Shown: positions 25,976 to 34,202, counted from the first letter of the stretch. The stretch is DNA of 64,000 bases from an uncultured Bacteroidota bacterium (GCA_902788805.1 CADALO010000010.1:36910-100909), one strand, 5' to 3'. Notes: a model not told the origin generated them from the sequence alone. A program made the numbers and translations.

Positions 25976-26213
25976 TATCGATACAACCAATATGTGCTCG
26001 CATCTGCAGCGGAAGCTGTTCGACGAGAATGGCGAATACCATCGCCTATGGTTGGCTATGCAGGATGACCCGGAGCTGACGGCCGTGGTGCGCTCGCGGC
26101 AGCTGCATATCTACCGTAACGGGAAGAAGGTGCTGGTGCTGGCCGGCAAGGCGGCACCGAAAGTCATTCGCGAAGACCGTTTATGTGAAATGATTAATGG
26201 TTATGGAAGGTAA
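25956..26213 (+). CDS. Small conserved hypothetical protein
   Basis: This 85-residue protein (MQSEMIDIDTTN...) contains LFDENGEYHRLWLAMQDDPELTAVVRSRQLHIYRNGKKVLVLAGKA. The frame can be extended upstream to 25830, but GGAG at 25947-25950 sits five bases before the ATG at 25956, so I chose that start. It overlaps the preceding gene by 20 bases and the following GNAT gene by 11 bases, consistent with coupling in one operon. I do not recognise the family. Confidence 0.6.
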   Translation: MQSEMIDIDTTNMCSHLQRKLFDENGEYHRLWLAMQDDPELTAVVRSRQLHIYRNGKKVLVLAGKAAPKVIREDRLCEMINGYGR

Positions 26214-26685
26214 ATTCAATATACGTCCGGCGAGGGCCGATGAGGCAGGCCTTGTGCTGGAATTCATCAAGAAACTGGCGGCATACGAGAAATGTGCCGA
26301 CGAGGTGGTGGCCGACGAGGCGACGTTGCACCACTCGCTCTTTGTGGAACGCTCCGCCGAGGTACTCTTTGCCGAGGAGGAGGGCGTGGTGATAGGCTTC
26401 GCCCTGTTCTTCCACAACTTCTCCACCTTTGTGGGTCGCAAAGGCCTCTACCTCGAAGACCTCTTCATCGTGCCCGAGAAACGCGGTCGTGGCTACGGTA
26501 AAGCCTTGCTGAAACATCTTGCGCAGCTGGCTGTGGAGCGCAACTGCGGCCGTATGGAGTGGATATGCCTTGACTGGAACCAGCCGGCCCTGAAGGTCTA
26601 CCGCGGCATCGGCGCCATCCCGATGGACGAATGGACGGTGCAGCGGCTTGACGAGATGGCGTTGAAAAAGTTTGCTGAAGAATAA
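26203..26685 (+). CDS. GNAT-family N-acetyltransferase
   Basis: This roughly 160-residue GNAT enzyme has acetyl-CoA-binding motif A in LEDLFIVPEKRGRGYGKALL. Its overall layout (RPARADEAGLVLEFIKKLAAYEK, FFHNFSTFVGRKGLYLEDL, WNQPALKVYRGIGA) is that of diamine/polyamine acetyltransferases. The substrate may be a polyamine or other amine. The ATG at 26203 is the more likely of two starts two codons apart. The DUF4298 gene follows after six bases. Confidence 0.88.
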   Translation: MEGKFNIRPARADEAGLVLEFIKKLAAYEKCADEVVADEATLHHSLFVERSAEVLFAEEEGVVIGFALFFHNFSTFVGRKGLYLEDLFIVPEKRGRGYGKALLKHLAQLAVERNCGRMEWICLDWNQPALKVYRGIGAIPMDEWTVQRLDEMALKKFAEE

Positions 26686-26691
26686 CAGCCG

Positions 26692-26976
26692 ATGGAACAG
26701 ACAGATAGAATCGCTCGGATGGAGCATCTGCTTGAGGTGGCGTCGCGAGCCGTCAAAGGGCTGGCGACTGCACTCGACGACTATGATGCGGCGCAGGAAG
26801 CATTGCGCGAGTTGGAGGCTTACTACGGCAGCGAGGAGTGGAAACAGGACTTTGCGGCCGACGAAGCCGGAAGGCTACCCAAAGAGATGAAACGCGGTGT
26901 GCTCAGCGAGGATGCCGTGTGGAACCTGCTGGAGGAGCGGGACGAGGTGGAATCAAGGCTTAACAGGAAGCTGTAA
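26692..26976 (+). CDS. DUF4298 protein
   Basis: This 94-residue, largely helical protein (EQTDRIARMEHLLEVASRAVKGL, LRELEAYYGSEEWKQDFAADEAGRLP, AVWNLLEERDEV) matches DUF4298, a family of unknown function common in gut bacteria and often near GNAT genes. It is the last gene of the plus-strand run and converges on the DUF1905 gene, four bases away. Confidence 0.8.
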   Translation: MEQTDRIARMEHLLEVASRAVKGLATALDDYDAAQEALRELEAYYGSEEWKQDFAADEAGRLPKEMKRGVLSEDAVWNLLEERDEVESRLNRKL

Positions 26977-26980
26977 TTCG

Positions 26981-27256
26981 TTATACTGCGCGGAGTGTTA
27001 CGTCGACTGTGTCGCCAAAGGTCTTGCCAATCTTTTGGCGGATGGCTTTGGTGATGCCGATTATGTAGCAAATCTTGCCGTCGGCATCCTTGACGCCCAT
27101 ATTGACCACACTGCCGCTATAATGCTCGCCGTCGAAAGTTGCTTCCACCTTCAGGCGCCCCTTCCCGTACACCTCACGGATGTCTACTGGCACCACTACG
27201 TAGGCGGCGTCAATACTGCCGCTGCGCTCAATTGTGGCTATGAAACGATGCTCCAT
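26981..27256 (-). CDS. DUF1905 protein
   Basis: This 91-residue beta-barrel protein (FIATIERSGSIDAAYVVVPVDIREVYGKGRLKVEATFDG and SVVNMG) matches DUF1905. The domain is often fused to a YdeI/OmdA C-terminal domain but stands alone here. Its function is unknown. It converges with the DUF4298 gene and lies 26 bases downstream of the envelope protein gene at 27283-28629, with which it may be transcribed. Confidence 0.82.
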   Translation of the reverse strand: MEHRFIATIERSGSIDAAYVVVPVDIREVYGKGRLKVEATFDGEHYSGSVVNMGVKDADGKICYIIGITKAIRQKIGKTFGDTVDVTLRAV

Positions 27257-27282
27257 TTAGGTGTCATTTCCGTTTTGATACG

Positions 27283-28629
27283 CTATCTTTTGTCTTTCTT
27301 CAGCGCGGCTTCGAGTTTCCTGGCTATGCGCGATTCGAGTGGGACGGTGTTGTAGCTTTGCCAGAAGGATTCGTCGGCGTCGCCCTTGCTGAATATGTCG
27401 TGATATTTATATTTGACTCCTTTCCTGATGGCGGATTTGAGGAAGTCGGGCTCCATCTTGCGGAAATCGGTCAAGGTCCACATCTCGTATTCTTCAAATT
27501 CATCGTTGGTGAGTACTTCGCGCAGTTTACTGTTCATCTTGCGACCCACGACCCGCGCCTTTTCGGGAGGAAGGATTCCGATTGACGAACCCTTCATACT
27601 GAATGTAAGTGTGTAGCGGCCGCCGACCTTCGCATAGTCGTATTGCTCGCGACGGTAGGTGTACCATATTCCGCCAACCAAGCGGTTGAGAGGGTAGAAT
27701 AACTTTAATGTGTCGGGGCAAAGGGTCGTCTTGTAGTAGTGGATAAGGGCTTTGTCGCTCTTGTTGATAATCAGGGCCGTGCTGTCTTTCTCGGTCACTT
27801 CGGTGATGAGGTAATAGCTCTCGCCATTTTCCTCGTTCATAATGGACAGTTTTGAATGTCTGTCCAGCTTTTTGCCGCTTTTCCCTTTTGTCCATTTGAA
27901 GCCCTTGGTTTTTTGCAGCATATCGTTGAATATAAAGGCATCATTATACTTGGTTTGTGTCTCTCCGACGAAGATGTTCTCTTTGTAGTTCGAGTCTCCA
28001 AGAATCTCCTTGAGCATCATAGTGTCGTAAACCAGCAGCCGGCTCAAGGGATAGCGCTTGTGGTTGCCTGCAAGGCTTATCGAGTCGAAATTGGAGTAGT
28101 CGAAAAGGGGTTGAATATATTGGATGTCGTATCCTGGGCGCATCACGTCGCTTATGGCTTCGCAGAAAAGCCAGAGGCTGTCGTCGGTCAACCCGTAATG
28201 GCGGAAGAAGAAGGTTCCGATCATCGTGTCGCACCAGTAGTTGTCGGGGATTCGCCTGACCACTTCCTCCATAAGTTTGCTTGGCTTGTTATAGTCGCTC
28301 ACGGTCACCGAAGCCAAAGTGATTGATAGTTTGCTCATCGTGACATTCCTCTGCTTGCGCAGCTTGCTGACCTCTATTGTGTCGGTGCGGTAACCTGCGA
28401 AGTTTAGCACTATCTTCTTGTCTGCCTGCTCCTTGCTGAGTTTCAGGTTGTACACTCCGTCGTGGTTTGTCTGCGTGCCTGACATTGTGCCGGCAACGCG
28501 TAGCAGGACGTAGGGTAGGGGCTCTTTTGTTTTCGCGTCGGTTATCTTGCCCTTGATGACGATGTCTTGTGCCTGCAGGGAGAAAACGGTTGCAAGCAAT
28601 GCGAACAATAAAGATGCTTTCTTTGACAT
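27283..28629 (-). CDS. Envelope protein with carboxypeptidase-regulatory-like domain
   Basis: About 448 residues. A signal peptide (MSKKASLLFALLATVFSLQAQ) is followed by a CarboxypepD_reg-like beta-sandwich (about 24-110; VIKGKITDAKTKEPLPYVLLRV, NFAGYRTDTIEV), then a roughly 330-residue region of unknown fold. This layout is common in Bacteroidota outer-membrane proteins; it may be a short DUF5686-like protein. Upstream in-frame ATGs at 28677 and 28650 exist. The -7 element at 28692-28699 would leave almost no leader for the first, so I favour 28629. Confidence 0.72.
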   Translation of the reverse strand: MSKKASLLFALLATVFSLQAQDIVIKGKITDAKTKEPLPYVLLRVAGTMSGTQTNHDGVYNLKLSKEQADKKIVLNFAGYRTDTIEVSKLRKQRNVTMSKLSITLASVTVSDYNKPSKLMEEVVRRIPDNYWCDTMIGTFFFRHYGLTDDSLWLFCEAISDVMRPGYDIQYIQPLFDYSNFDSISLAGNHKRYPLSRLLVYDTMMLKEILGDSNYKENIFVGETQTKYNDAFIFNDMLQKTKGFKWTKGKSGKKLDRHSKLSIMNEENGESYYLITEVTEKDSTALIINKSDKALIHYYKTTLCPDTLKLFYPLNRLVGGIWYTYRREQYDYAKVGGRYTLTFSMKGSSIGILPPEKARVVGRKMNSKLREVLTNDEFEEYEMWTLTDFRKMEPDFLKSAIRKGVKYKYHDIFSKGDADESFWQSYNTVPLESRIARKLEAALKKDKR

Positions 28630-28691
28630 AAGTGATGTAAAGTATTTCATTCTTAGTGAATTGAGTGAAAAGCGCATTGTTTTTTGTTTTG

Positions 28692-28699
28692 CAAAAATA
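28692..28699 (-). promoter_or_regulatory. -7 element of the envelope protein gene
   Basis: TATTTTTG on the minus strand matches TAnnTTTG. It predicts a start of transcription near 28685 and supports the internal translation start at 28629. Confidence 0.5.
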
Positions 28700-28767
28700 A
28701 TAAATTTTTATGGCTTCATAATATAGTAATCAATAATAATATGCTTTTCCTTCGCAATAACAAGCAT

Positions 28768-28914
28768 CCTGCTCTGGGTTTGCTCCGTATCTTCAACCAT
28801 ACTTCAACGATACATCAACGATATTTCAACCATATATATGGTTAAACGATGGTTGATGTATGGTTGAAGTATGGTCGAAGTATGGTTGATATACCAGAGC
28901 AGACCCAGAGCAGG
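28768..28914. repeat. 11-bp inverted tandem array, copy B, with nested terminal inverted repeats
   Basis: Four 11-bp units (TTCAACCATAC, TTCAACGATAC, ATCAACGATAT, TTCAACCATAT; 28792-28835) are followed after a short centre by four inverted units (ATGGTTGATGT, ATGGTTGAAGT, ATGGTCGAAGT, ATGGTTGATAT; 28849-28892). Outside them, CCTGCTCTGGGTTTGCTC and GAGCAGACCCAGAGCAGG form an 18-bp inverted repeat with one mismatch. The 147-bp element could fold into one long hairpin. It lies between divergent genes. Confidence 0.9.
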
Positions 28915-28980
28915 TACGTGCCTGGCATTGCTCTTCTGCTATCGGTAGCAGGCTGGGTTGGCAGTTCTTTTCAAGAGGGC

Positions 28981-29067
28981 TTCTGAAAAAAAATCGAAAA
29001 TTTTTCAGAAAAAATTTGGTAGTTTCAAAAATAGTCGTACTTTTGCAGTGTACTAATCAACTAATAC
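28981..29067 (+). promoter_or_regulatory. Promoter and putative operators of the ABC-transporter/GntR operon
   Basis: TTTG at 29015-29018 and TACTTTTG at 29038-29045 are 19 bp apart, a full consensus promoter. GTACTAATCAACTAATAC (29050-29067), an imperfect palindrome over the expected transcription start, is a good candidate site for the GntR/YtrA regulator encoded in the operon. A separate 10-bp inverted repeat, TTCTGAAAAA/TTTTTCAGAA (28981-29010), sits just upstream. Confidence 0.7.
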
Positions 29068-29135
29068 AGTAGTAAAATAATCGTACAACAAATTGAAAAT
29101 TAAAAGAATAAATAATAATTAAAACGTAAAACAAA

Positions 29136-29963
29136 ATGATTGACATTAAGAATTTTTCGTTCTCATACACCAAAACGCAGGTGTTTGACAACATCAATCT
29201 CCAATTCCAGAAGGGTGCCATCTACGGCCTTCTGGGTGAAAACGGAGTAGGCAAGACCACGCTGCTGAAAGCCATCAGCGGACTTTTGAAACCTACGGCT
29301 GGCAGCTGCACGGTCGACGAACAGGTGAGCTTCGACCGTCAGCCGGAGTTCCTGCAGAATATCTTCCTGCTGCCCGACGAGGTTCCGCTGCCCGACAGTG
29401 CAACGCCTGAGAAGTTTTTCAACGACCTGGCTCCGTTCTATCCCAAGCAGAGCGGTGAGATGCTGCAGCACTTGGCCGGAGAATTGAAGGTTGACATCAG
29501 CCGTAAGTTCAAGGAGATGAGTTTCGGTCAGCAGAAAAAATCGCTGTTGGCCTGCGCAATGGCGCTGAACACCGACTATCTGCTGCTCGACGAGCCCACC
29601 AACGGATTGGACATCCCGTCGAAGGCCGACTTCCGCCGCATCCTCAGCGAGAAGGTAGGCGAGGAGCAGACAATCATTATTTCGACTCACCAGGTGAAGG
29701 ATGTTGAGAATCTGATCGACCCCATCATCATTATTTCGAACAACAGCGTGTTGCTCGACGCTTCGGTCGAGAAGATTACCGACAAGCTCTATTTCGAGTA
29801 CGGCGGCCAGCAGCGCCCCGACGCTCTCTACAGTGAGATGATGCCCGGCGGCTACCTCAACGTGCTGGTCAACAACGGTATGGGTGAGAGCCAGCTGAAC
29901 ATTGAAGGTCTTTTCAACGCCGTGCTACGCAACAGTGCAATGATTAAGAATTTGTTTGAATAA
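29136..29963 (+). CDS. ABC transporter ATP-binding protein
   Basis: This 275-residue cytoplasmic ATPase subunit has Walker A GENGVGKT (34-41), the signature MSFGQQKKSLLACAMAL, Walker B YLLLDEPTNGLD and the switch His in STHQVKD. It is of the drug/antibiotic-export (YtrB/BcrA) type. It is followed by its likely permease at 30072 and a YtrA-type regulator at 31074. The final 60 residues after the switch show no clear family match. Substrate unknown. Confidence 0.92.
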   Translation: MIDIKNFSFSYTKTQVFDNINLQFQKGAIYGLLGENGVGKTTLLKAISGLLKPTAGSCTVDEQVSFDRQPEFLQNIFLLPDEVPLPDSATPEKFFNDLAPFYPKQSGEMLQHLAGELKVDISRKFKEMSFGQQKKSLLACAMALNTDYLLLDEPTNGLDIPSKADFRRILSEKVGEEQTIIISTHQVKDVENLIDPIIIISNNSVLLDASVEKITDKLYFEYGGQQRPDALYSEMMPGGYLNVLVNNGMGESQLNIEGLFNAVLRNSAMIKNLFE

Positions 29964-29971
29964 AATAATAA

Positions 29972-30054
29972 AACTATAACCTTAACCTTGACTCTAACTT
30001 TAACTGGCTGCCGCATTAGTATCTGAGGTCAAAGTTAACGTTAAAGTTAAGGTC
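29972..30054. repeat. Inverted hexamer array between the ABC ATPase and permease genes
   Basis: The left arm is a run of roughly 6-bp units of ACCTTA/ACTTTA type (29972-30005). The right arm (30024-30054) has the same units inverted (GTTAACGTTAAAGTTAAGG). The arms pair at about 20 of 25 positions across a centre containing GCTGCCGCATTA. The same centre motif occurs in the palindrome inside ileS. The array fills the whole gap between two co-transcribed genes. Confidence 0.8.
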
Positions 30055-30071
30055 CAAAAAATAAAACGACA

Positions 30072-30875
30072 ATGAATAAATTCAATTTCAATAGATTCGG
30101 AAAAGTCGTCGTTCGCGACTTTCACAATACGTACTCTCTGTTTGGAATGAGTATGCTCATAATAATGCTAATACCGGCCTTTGTCTGGCTTATGGGGTTG
30201 GCAGTCAATGATTCTGTGGTAGAGGTGTTCAATCGCCGTAATTTCATACATTTAGCAGTTGTCCTCACTGCCGCCATTTCGTCGATGAAAATTTACAACA
30301 GTTGCAACCTGGTTGGAAAGGGCAACTACTTCGCTATGCTGCCGGCCTCGCTGTGCGAGAAGTTCAGCAGTATGGTGCTTTACTGCTTTGTCGTCTGTCC
30401 GCTTGTGGTCTTTGTTGGCTCGGTGGCTGTGGATACGATACTTACCCTTCTGCCTTTCGGCCCGTACAAGGAATTCCTGTGGCAAGTGCCCGACTGGATG
30501 AAGTCGATGGGAGATATTAGTTATGTGTTCGCTACAAGCTTCAGTGGTTTTGTTCTTATGACATTTGAGGTTTTTTCGGTGGCCTCGCTGTTTATACTGG
30601 CAAACACCATCTTCAAGAAAAACAAGTTCATCAAGACTGTCCTTTGGATGATGCTAATTATTTTTGCATTGGTGTTGATTATTGCCCCCATTATGAATCA
30701 TATCAACTGGCCTGAAAACTGGAATTGGCTTGTCAAGTTGGCCGAATGGCTAGGTATCAAGTCGCAAGAGACCTTTATGCATTTCATCTACTGGAGCCGC
30801 TTGTTGGGCAATGCTGTGGTGACCTTCATCTTCTCTTTCATCGCCTATCGCAGACTTAAGAGAATGCAGTATTGA
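30072..30875 (+). CDS. ABC transporter permease
   Basis: This 267-residue integral membrane protein has six predicted membrane spans (starting at about residues 20, 58, 100, 150, 192 and 240), the layout of ABC-2-type permeases of the YtrC/YtrD kind. There is no sequence motif beyond hydrophobicity. The assignment rests on topology and position between the ATPase and the YtrA-type regulator. Likely an exporter or envelope-stress transporter. Confidence 0.8.
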   Translation: MNKFNFNRFGKVVVRDFHNTYSLFGMSMLIIMLIPAFVWLMGLAVNDSVVEVFNRRNFIHLAVVLTAAISSMKIYNSCNLVGKGNYFAMLPASLCEKFSSMVLYCFVVCPLVVFVGSVAVDTILTLLPFGPYKEFLWQVPDWMKSMGDISYVFATSFSGFVLMTFEVFSVASLFILANTIFKKNKFIKTVLWMMLIIFALVLIIAPIMNHINWPENWNWLVKLAEWLGIKSQETFMHFIYWSRLLGNAVVTFIFSFIAYRRLKRMQY

Positions 30876-30884
30876 TAATTAACT

Positions 30885-31060
30885 ATAACTTTAACCTTAA
30901 CGTTAACTTTGAATTGTTTCCGGCAATCCGTTGATGCGTCAGCTAGTTAAGGTCAACGTTAACTTCAACGTTAAATCTAACCTTAACGTTAACTTTGAAT
31001 TGTTTCCGGCAATCCGTTGATGCGTCAGCTAGTTAAGGTCAACGTTAACGTTAAGGTTTA
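30885..31060. repeat. Inverted hexamer array with an exact 69-bp duplication
   Basis: A 69-base segment starting CCTTAACGTTAACTTTGAA is present twice without mismatch (30895-30963 and 30981-31049, period 86). Each copy has inverted hexamer arms (CCTTAACGTTAAC and GTTAAGGTCAACGTTAAC) around a unique centre TTTCCGGCAATCCGTTGATG. Together with the array at 29972 it brackets the permease gene. Perfect identity points to a recent duplication. Confidence 0.92.
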
Positions 31061-31073
31061 AACAACAACAACT

Positions 31074-31418
31074 ATGGACTTCAAGAAACAAAAACCGATA
31101 TACCAGCAGATTGCCGACACGCTGTGCGAGCGCATAGTGGGAGGCGAGTGGAAGGCTGAGGAGCGCATACCGAGTGTGCGCGACATCGCCATCCAACTCG
31201 GCGTGAATCCCAACACGGTGATGCGCACGTTCGAGTATCTGCAGGGTGCCGAGATTATATACAACAAGCGCGGCGTTGGCTACTTTGTGGCTCCCGACGC
31301 TTCCGACAAGATCCTTGCTCTTCACCGCAAAGAATTTATGGAAGAGGATTTGCCCGCGTTCTTGCAGAAAATGAATATGTTGGGATTGACTTTGGACGAC
31401 ATCGCCAAGATGTGCTGA
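31074..31418 (+). CDS. GntR-family regulator, YtrA subfamily
   Basis: This 114-residue protein has a winged helix (about residues 8-75; PIYQQIADTLCERIVGGEWKAEERIPSVRDIAIQLGVNPNTVMRTFEYLQ) and a short C-terminal dimerisation tail. That is the small YtrA type, which usually represses a linked ABC-transporter operon. Its expected target is the palindrome at 29050-29067. It is unusual that the regulator is the third gene rather than the first. Confidence 0.92.
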   Translation: MDFKKQKPIYQQIADTLCERIVGGEWKAEERIPSVRDIAIQLGVNPNTVMRTFEYLQGAEIIYNKRGVGYFVAPDASDKILALHRKEFMEEDLPAFLQKMNMLGLTLDDIAKMC

Positions 31419-31486
31419 AAAAATAATTCCATCGAGTTGTAAGATTTCGACCCACTAAAACGATATATTTATAAAACAACAAAACA

Positions 31487-33916
31487 ATGGATCACAAAAT
31501 AGTTAAAATCATCGTCATTATTGCTTTCCTCGTAAGCGGCTTCGTGACGAGTGCACAGAATCAAGTCAAAGGCTCGTTGGCTGATGCCAAGAGTGGCGAC
31601 GCCTTGCTATATGTCAACTGTGTGCTGCTCAAGACGCAGGACAGCTCGTTTGCCTACGGTACCACGAGCGACGACAAGGGCCATTTCACGTTCAAGCAGG
31701 TCGCCGCTGGCGACTACTTGCTGCGTGTCAGCTATATAGGCTATGAGACTTATTGGCACAACGTCAGCGTGAAAGGCAATGCCGACCTGGGTCGCTTAAC
31801 CCTGAAGAAGTCGTCGACGGTGCTTGACGCTGTGACTGTCACCGCCAAGAAGCCTCTCTATGCCGTCGATGGCGAGAAGCAGATGTACAATGTAACTGAA
31901 GACCCCTCTGTGCAGACGGGTACCGTCAGCGACGTGCTGCAGAACGCCCCGGGTGTCGAGGTCGACGCCGAGGGCAACATCACGCTGCGCGGCACGCAGA
32001 GCGTGGAGATATGGATCAACGACCGCCCCAGCCACATGAATGAGGAGGCCTTGAAACAGTACATCAAGCAGCTGCCCGCCAACGCCATCGATCGCATCGA
32101 GGTCATCACCAACCCCTCGGCGCGTTACTCGACCAGCGGCGGTGTCATCAACATCGTCACCAACCAGAATGTGAAACGCAACGAGCTGCTCTGCGTCGGT
32201 CTGAATGCCACCACCACTCCCGCCATCTTCCCGTGGGTAAGCTACGTCTGGGCCAACGAGAAGGTCGACTTTAACATATACCTCAACGGCTATCTTGGCA
32301 ATCACGATATGGAATCGGACGGCACCGCCACGCTCTTCGATGCCAATGGCGACACCACTCGCTTCCAGAAGTTCGACAATAAAAACAAGATGCCCTACCA
32401 GGGCGGATACTTCGGCTTCAACGCCAACTGGAAAATCGACGAAAACCGGAATCTGGCCGCCTGGGTCGGTGCCTACCCCTACTGGGACCAGAACTCGTTC
32501 TACAGAAACTATCAGTACTATGAGTACAACCCCACACGTATCGATTTGGGTTATGTCGACACCACCCTCAACCATGGCTTCAGCCATGGCGCCTACGCCG
32601 GCCTGTGGTACGAGCACCGCTACGACACCACGGGTCGCAAGCTGAGTGTAACCTTCAACGGAAGCTATTGGGCCAACGGCGGCTACAGCGACGACTCGCG
32701 CTACTACAATTCACCGGCGATTGCCGACTTCAAGCGCCATCTGGTTGGCGATATGTGGAACGGCAGCGGCGAACTGGGAGTCAACTACACCTTGCCGCTC
32801 AAGCACGACGTCACGATTGAGGCCGGTGGCGAGTTGGGATTCGGTTACGACTATGACAACGAGACGCTCGACAGCCTTCTGTCTTCGGGCGATTGGAGCA
32901 ATATGCCCTACCGCTCTTATGTGACGCAGGAAATGACAGTGGAACCCACTTTATATGTGACTGCACAGAAACGCTGGGGTGGTTTCACAGCCAAACTTGG
33001 TTTGCGCTATAACAATAACTTCAAGAGCGGTACGATAGAACACCACTCCCTTGGCGACCAGATGCGCCTCGACACGCTGTTCTCCGGCTTGGTGCCGAGC
33101 ATCCACCTCAGCTATCAGACAAAGACCTTTGAGAGCTACAGCCTGAGCTACACACGACGCTTCTCACACGACGGCACTTTCTACAACTATACGCTTTTCC
33201 GCATCTATGACGACTACAGCTTCACCACCGGAAACCCCAACCTGCTGATGAGCTACACCCACAACCTTGAGGCCGCTTTCAACAAATATGTTATGGGATT
33301 TGGCAACATCGGTCTTAACGCCTACTTCCGCGCAAATACCGACGAGATAGGCTATATGACCGCCGCCACCTACGACCCCGTCCTTGGTCCCTATCTGGTC
33401 AACTATAGCTATCCTGTCAACATCGGTTCGAGCCACACCGAGGGCATCGAGGCCAACATCACCTACCGTCCCACGGGCTTCCTGAACGTGCGCTTCAACG
33501 CTTCGCTGTTCAACTATGGCTACAACTACAACGACTTCAGCGACAGCAAGGTGAGCTACAGTCTCCGCCTCAATGTGTGGGCCAAGCTGTGGAATCGGCT
33601 CGAGGTCTTCGCCAATGCCCGATACAGCTCGCCGCGTTTGGGTCTCTACAGCCTCACCAATGCCAACAAGGGTTTGGACTTCGGATGTAGCAGCGACTTC
33701 TTCGAACGCAGGATGAGCGTCTACCTGAATGTCAGCGACATATTTGGTTGGTCGGAGTGGGGCAGCAATATCACCGCGCCGCAGTACCAGACAACTGGCA
33801 GCCACCGATATAACTCGCGCTACGTAAGCCTCGGCCTCACCTGGCGCATCGGCAAGATGGAACTCGAGAGCAAGGCCCGTCAAGGAGCCACCGACTCCCC
33901 AATGGGCAAATCCTGA
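31487..33916 (+). CDS. Outer-membrane beta-barrel receptor (TonB-dependent-like)
   Basis: This 809-residue outer-membrane protein has a signal peptide (about 1-24), a carboxypeptidase-regulatory-like domain (about 27-105; VKGSLADAKSGDALLYVNCVL), a plug (about 130-230; VSDVLQNAPGVEVDAEGNITLRG... NPSARYSTSGGVINIVT) and a 22-strand-type barrel (OMP_b-brl family). The clear TonB box is weak. It is the fourth gene behind the ABC/GntR operon, 68 bases after the regulator, suggesting one envelope-transport function. Ends at the terminator at 34003. Confidence 0.85.
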   Translation: MDHKIVKIIVIIAFLVSGFVTSAQNQVKGSLADAKSGDALLYVNCVLLKTQDSSFAYGTTSDDKGHFTFKQVAAGDYLLRVSYIGYETYWHNVSVKGNADLGRLTLKKSSTVLDAVTVTAKKPLYAVDGEKQMYNVTEDPSVQTGTVSDVLQNAPGVEVDAEGNITLRGTQSVEIWINDRPSHMNEEALKQYIKQLPANAIDRIEVITNPSARYSTSGGVINIVTNQNVKRNELLCVGLNATTTPAIFPWVSYVWANEKVDFNIYLNGYLGNHDMESDGTATLFDANGDTTRFQKFDNKNKMPYQGGYFGFNANWKIDENRNLAAWVGAYPYWDQNSFYRNYQYYEYNPTRIDLGYVDTTLNHGFSHGAYAGLWYEHRYDTTGRKLSVTFNGSYWANGGYSDDSRYYNSPAIADFKRHLVGDMWNGSGELGVNYTLPLKHDVTIEAGGELGFGYDYDNETLDSLLSSGDWSNMPYRSYVTQEMTVEPTLYVTAQKRWGGFTAKLGLRYNNNFKSGTIEHHSLGDQMRLDTLFSGLVPSIHLSYQTKTFESYSLSYTRRFSHDGTFYNYTLFRIYDDYSFTTGNPNLLMSYTHNLEAAFNKYVMGFGNIGLNAYFRANTDEIGYMTAATYDPVLGPYLVNYSYPVNIGSSHTEGIEANITYRPTGFLNVRFNASLFNYGYNYNDFSDSKVSYSLRLNVWAKLWNRLEVFANARYSSPRLGLYSLTNANKGLDFGCSSDFFERRMSVYLNVSDIFGWSEWGSNITAPQYQTTGSHRYNSRYVSLGLTWRIGKMELESKARQGATDSPMGKS

Positions 33917-34002
33917 TCCTTAACTCTAAAACCTTTAAACCCTCCAACCCTCTAACCCCTCCACCCCTTAAAGAATGTAATTGAGTTTTTGTATAGAGGA
34001 AA

Positions 34003-34032
34003 AGCACTCTCGGCTTCGGGAGTGCTTTTTTT
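34003..34032 (+). terminator. Terminator of the outer-membrane receptor gene
   Basis: GCACTC/GAGTGC stem with a TCGGCTTCGG apex followed by seven T, 87 bases past the stop. The intervening bases are CCCTnnAACC-type simple repeats like those at 20690 and 58150. Confidence 0.88.
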
Positions 34033-34059
34033 GTGCCCAAACTGATGGTAGTTCCTTGC

Positions 34060-34202
34060 TTTTGCCCTATATCACCACTGGTTGATGTCCGCTTGTTGTC
34101 CGCTTGATGTCCGCTTGTTGTCCGCTTGATGTCCGCTTGTTGTCCGCTTTTAAAGCGGACAACAAGCGGACATCAAGCGGACATCAACCGGAGTTGGTCC
34201 CT
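34060..34202. repeat. 11-bp inverted tandem array, copy C (TTGATGTCCGC type)
   Basis: Six 11-bp units alternate TTGATGTCCGC and TTGTTGTCCGC (34082-34147). After a TTTTAAA centre come three inverted units (GCGGACAACAA, GCGGACATCAA twice; 34155-34187). A TTTTGCCCTAT leader precedes the array. CGGAGTTGGTCCCT (34189-34202) follows and is the exact reverse complement of the flank of array A. There are no spacers, so it is not CRISPR. The array lies in the 387-bp gap between two plus-strand genes. Confidence 0.93.

Noticed and set aside
34082..34187. CRISPR array at the 11-bp repeats
   Set aside because: The units abut directly with no spacers, are only 11 bp, invert in the middle, and no cas gene is in the window.
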